From Clostridiales bacterium (GTDB taxonomy: Bacteria; Bacillota_A; Clostridia; Oscillospirales; Oscillospiraceae), in the NCBI GenBank assembly GCA_019417795.1, contig DXUR01000122.1, positions 1 to 7,287 on the forward strand: a stretch of 7,287 nt of DNA, written 5' to 3'. The stretch's first letter is position 1. Each line of letters begins with the position of its first letter. This document shows, piece by piece, positions 5,508 through 7,287 of this stretch. Below the pieces are notes generated by a model. It saw nothing but the letters and a program-made list of their open reading frames with translations. It searched no databases and was not told where the DNA came from. A program made the position numbers and the translations under genes.

Positions 5508-7040
5508 ATGCAATTATATGGATTTCAAATCAATGAGCAAAGCGTTTCCATGCAGCGGAAAGCTTATTACTGCAAGCTGATTGCGGATACTGACCAGTTG
5601 GCGCGTCAGATTAAATACTATCCATTGTACGAGGAACACAGGACCATCAAAGGTGTTTTTGAAAATCTTCTTAAAGACCGGGAAGTGTTGTATGCTCCGC
5701 TGTTTCGGTATGTATCAGACGAACTGCAAGCACATGGGATTTACAACTATGACTCGCAGCGAATTATAGATGCCTGTGATGCTGTCAGTGGGAAATATAT
5801 TTCAGTTTACATGGACATCCAGGAACAGTGCTGTGAAATCGTTGGTGCCCTGGAAGAGGAAATGCAGCTGCGGCAGCTGCGCAAAGATACAAGGGGACGC
5901 ATTGGTGCGATTGGTTCCGGCGTAGGCGGCTTGGCAGTTGGAATGCTGAAAGCTGGAACACTCAACATTGCATCAGGTGTTATCCATTCCGCAGGGAATG
6001 CCGTTGGAAATCTGTTCTCCAAATTGTATTGCGATAATCAGTTGGACGAGCTCTATCATACCCATGCTACCCGCCAATCGCTGCTTAATGGGATGCAGGC
6101 GGATTGCCGGGCTATTCCTACAGTGATCAGCCTGATCCTTCAAGCAGAAGCAGATACTACTTGGCAATACCCGTTTCAAACCTCCCGACTTACTGATATC
6201 ACAGCAATTTGTAATCAAATTTCTACGAAAGCAATTCCGCGCAGCAAATGGGAGCAATTATTGACTGGCTGCATCATCAACTATGCACCTTTTCTGCCAG
6301 AGTTGTATGAGTTTGCTGAGAAGACGCTGGGAGGGGATGACGGCAATCTTTTGAAGGTCGCTCATTTCTTCTCTGTGATTCGGTATTTTCAGCCTATAGA
6401 AGAAAAGGAACAGCGTGATGCAAGCTTCCGAGAATATCAGAAAAATGCCGAAGAGAAGCCAAAGGCATTCTTCGGAAGCCGACTGCACGAAGCGGAAGCT
6501 TTCCTCTCCACGAGCCAAATCTATGATGATGTCTATTGTATTGTAGAAGATGTTCTCTCTCCCGATTTTAATGACATGATTCGCCATCTGCTGGACTTCC
6601 GTACATATATCAATGATAAAGGCGAAGAAGATGGGCCGTTATTTGATCGCAGGACAAGACGCCGCATGATATTCTTTGAGTTTGATAGCCCGTCAAAGCT
6701 TGGCAAGCAAACCTTTATTCGGCAATTTTGTGATACCTGTCACGCAAAGCTCATGCCAGGTGAAGAAGCGTTTGCGTTCATTGACATAACCAGCACATGG
6801 ACTCGCAGAGAGGGCATTTTAATCACGAACCGTGGCTTTTACCTTTCGGAATCATGCAATGCTGTCAGGCCGGGTTCTCCGCTGCTATATGAAAGGATCA
6901 GCCGAATAGTATGCGACCCTGTTATGAAAATAGAATATGACGGTGCGATCGTTAAGCCAAAACTCCCCAGTAATGAAAAAATTAGAAATTTCCTGATTTT
7001 TAGCTGTATGTATTTCAAATTCGGACAATTTGAGGAGTGA
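5508..7040 (+). CDS. 510-residue protein with glycine-zipper segment and PH-like C-terminus, function unknown
   Basis: ATG 5508 follows GAGGGAGGCG; a GTG directly before it (5505) would add one residue. No named gene is recognised. Residues 1-125 are mainly helical and charged. Residues about 130-170 form a Gly/Ala-rich hydrophobic stretch with G-X3-G spacing (GRIGAIGSGVGGLAVG, later SAGNAVGNLF), a glycine zipper of the kind found in membrane-inserting or tape-measure-like proteins. A helical middle part (about 180-370) follows. The C-terminus (about 405-505) contains CDTCHAKLMPGEEAF, then a strand pattern with EGILITNRGFYLS and a later aromatic/charged repeat, resembling bacterial PH-like domains. 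There is no signal peptide. It begins 29 bases after the two-membrane-segment gene and ends six bases before the next start, so it is co-transcribed with both. Confidence 0.82.
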   Translation: MQLYGFQINEQSVSMQRKAYYCKLIADTDQLARQIKYYPLYEEHRTIKGVFENLLKDREVLYAPLFRYVSDELQAHGIYNYDSQRIIDACDAVSGKYISVYMDIQEQCCEIVGALEEEMQLRQLRKDTRGRIGAIGSGVGGLAVGMLKAGTLNIASGVIHSAGNAVGNLFSKLYCDNQLDELYHTHATRQSLLNGMQADCRAIPTVISLILQAEADTTWQYPFQTSRLTDITAICNQISTKAIPRSKWEQLLTGCIINYAPFLPELYEFAEKTLGGDDGNLLKVAHFFSVIRYFQPIEEKEQRDASFREYQKNAEEKPKAFFGSRLHEAEAFLSTSQIYDDVYCIVEDVLSPDFNDMIRHLLDFRTYINDKGEEDGPLFDRRTRRRMIFFEFDSPSKLGKQTFIRQFCDTCHAKLMPGEEAFAFIDITSTWTRREGILITNRGFYLSESCNAVRPGSPLLYERISRIVCDPVMKIEYDGAIVKPKLPSNEKIRNFLIFSCMYFKFGQFEE

Positions 7041-7046
7041 AATCAA

Positions 7047-7287
7047 ATGAGTAGTACAGATGGACGCCCGTTGGTGTCAACGCAGGATTCAGGACCTGAA
7101 TCCAACAAGAGCGGTACAGGTTGTTTGGGTTGTCTAAGTCAGATTGTCGGCCTAATTTTTATCATTTATATTATCTCTGTGGGACTCCGTTCTTGCGGAA
7201 AAAGTGATACTGATAAGCCAAAAGATTCCGGTGGTCAATCTTCTGTACAAACTGAGACAGTAATGCAGCAACCAGATAGTACAGATG
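7047..7287 (+). CDS. Small membrane protein, 3' end cut by window edge
   Basis: An open frame from ATG 7047 to the window end without a stop (80 codons). A GAGGAG ribosome site lies about nine bases before the start, and the gene begins six bases after the previous stop, so it is the fourth gene of the operon. Residues 1-24 are polar and Ser/Gly-rich (MSSTDGRPLVST), one hydrophobic segment follows at about 25-48 (CLGCLSQIVGLIFIIYIISV), and the rest is a Ser/Asp/Gln-rich hydrophilic stretch. Three cysteines (in GCLGC and RSCG) flank the membrane segment. The low-complexity tail suggests a flexible exported or cytoplasmic region leading to a domain beyond the edge. No family can be assigned. 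Confidence 0.75.
   Translation, partial: MSSTDGRPLVSTQDSGPESNKSGTGCLGCLSQIVGLIFIIYIISVGLRSCGKSDTDKPKDSGGQSSVQTETVMQQPDSTD

Overview
The window looks like an accessory region of a Clostridia-type gut Bacillota chromosome. The evidence is strong AGGAGG-type ribosome binding sites, TTG and GTG starts, consensus sigma-A-like promoters, and a family style (protein kinase with an IDFDAAR signature, XRE regulators, zinc-ribbon proteins) that I associate with gut Clostridia. The genus cannot be fixed from the sequence alone. There is no tRNA, rRNA or CRISPR array and no gene-free stretch longer than about 130 bases.

Layout. (1) Bases 1-608, minus strand: an mntA-hepT type toxin-antitoxin pair. The adenylyltransferase antitoxin comes first, overlaps the HEPN RNase toxin by 14 bases, and the toxin runs off the left edge. 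A TTGTAA-N17-TATACT promoter drives the pair. (2) 628-1176, plus: a small serine recombinase of the resolvase/invertase family, divergent from the toxin-antitoxin pair. (3) 1240-2667, plus: a single-pass transmembrane Ser/Thr protein kinase with an extracytoplasmic domain carrying acidic, Ca-binding-like loops. (4) 2706-3555, minus: two helix-turn-helix regulators, each with its own candidate promoter. The first converges on the kinase gene across a two-way terminator. (5) 3660-7287+, plus: a tightly packed operon of four genes of unknown function. They encode a zinc-ribbon/beta-propeller protein with a C-terminal membrane anchor, a small protein with two membrane segments, a 510-residue protein with a glycine-zipper segment and a PH-like C-terminus, and a small membrane protein cut by the right edge.

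How the parts may work together. The kinase has an outside sensor-like domain and is next to an HTH protein, so a signal-to-regulator pair is plausible. The second HTH regulator (3220-3555) diverges from the four-gene operon. Their promoters overlap almost completely, so it is the obvious candidate controller of that operon. Three of the four operon products have membrane segments, and the remaining one has a glycine zipper, suggesting a membrane-associated assembly of unknown purpose. With a toxin-antitoxin pair and a recombinase alongside, the region reads as horizontally acquired. Base composition also changes: sampled lines are about 58-60% G+C in the recombinase and kinase genes but about 32-45% in the right-hand operon. 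Any defence or competition role for the operon is inference only.
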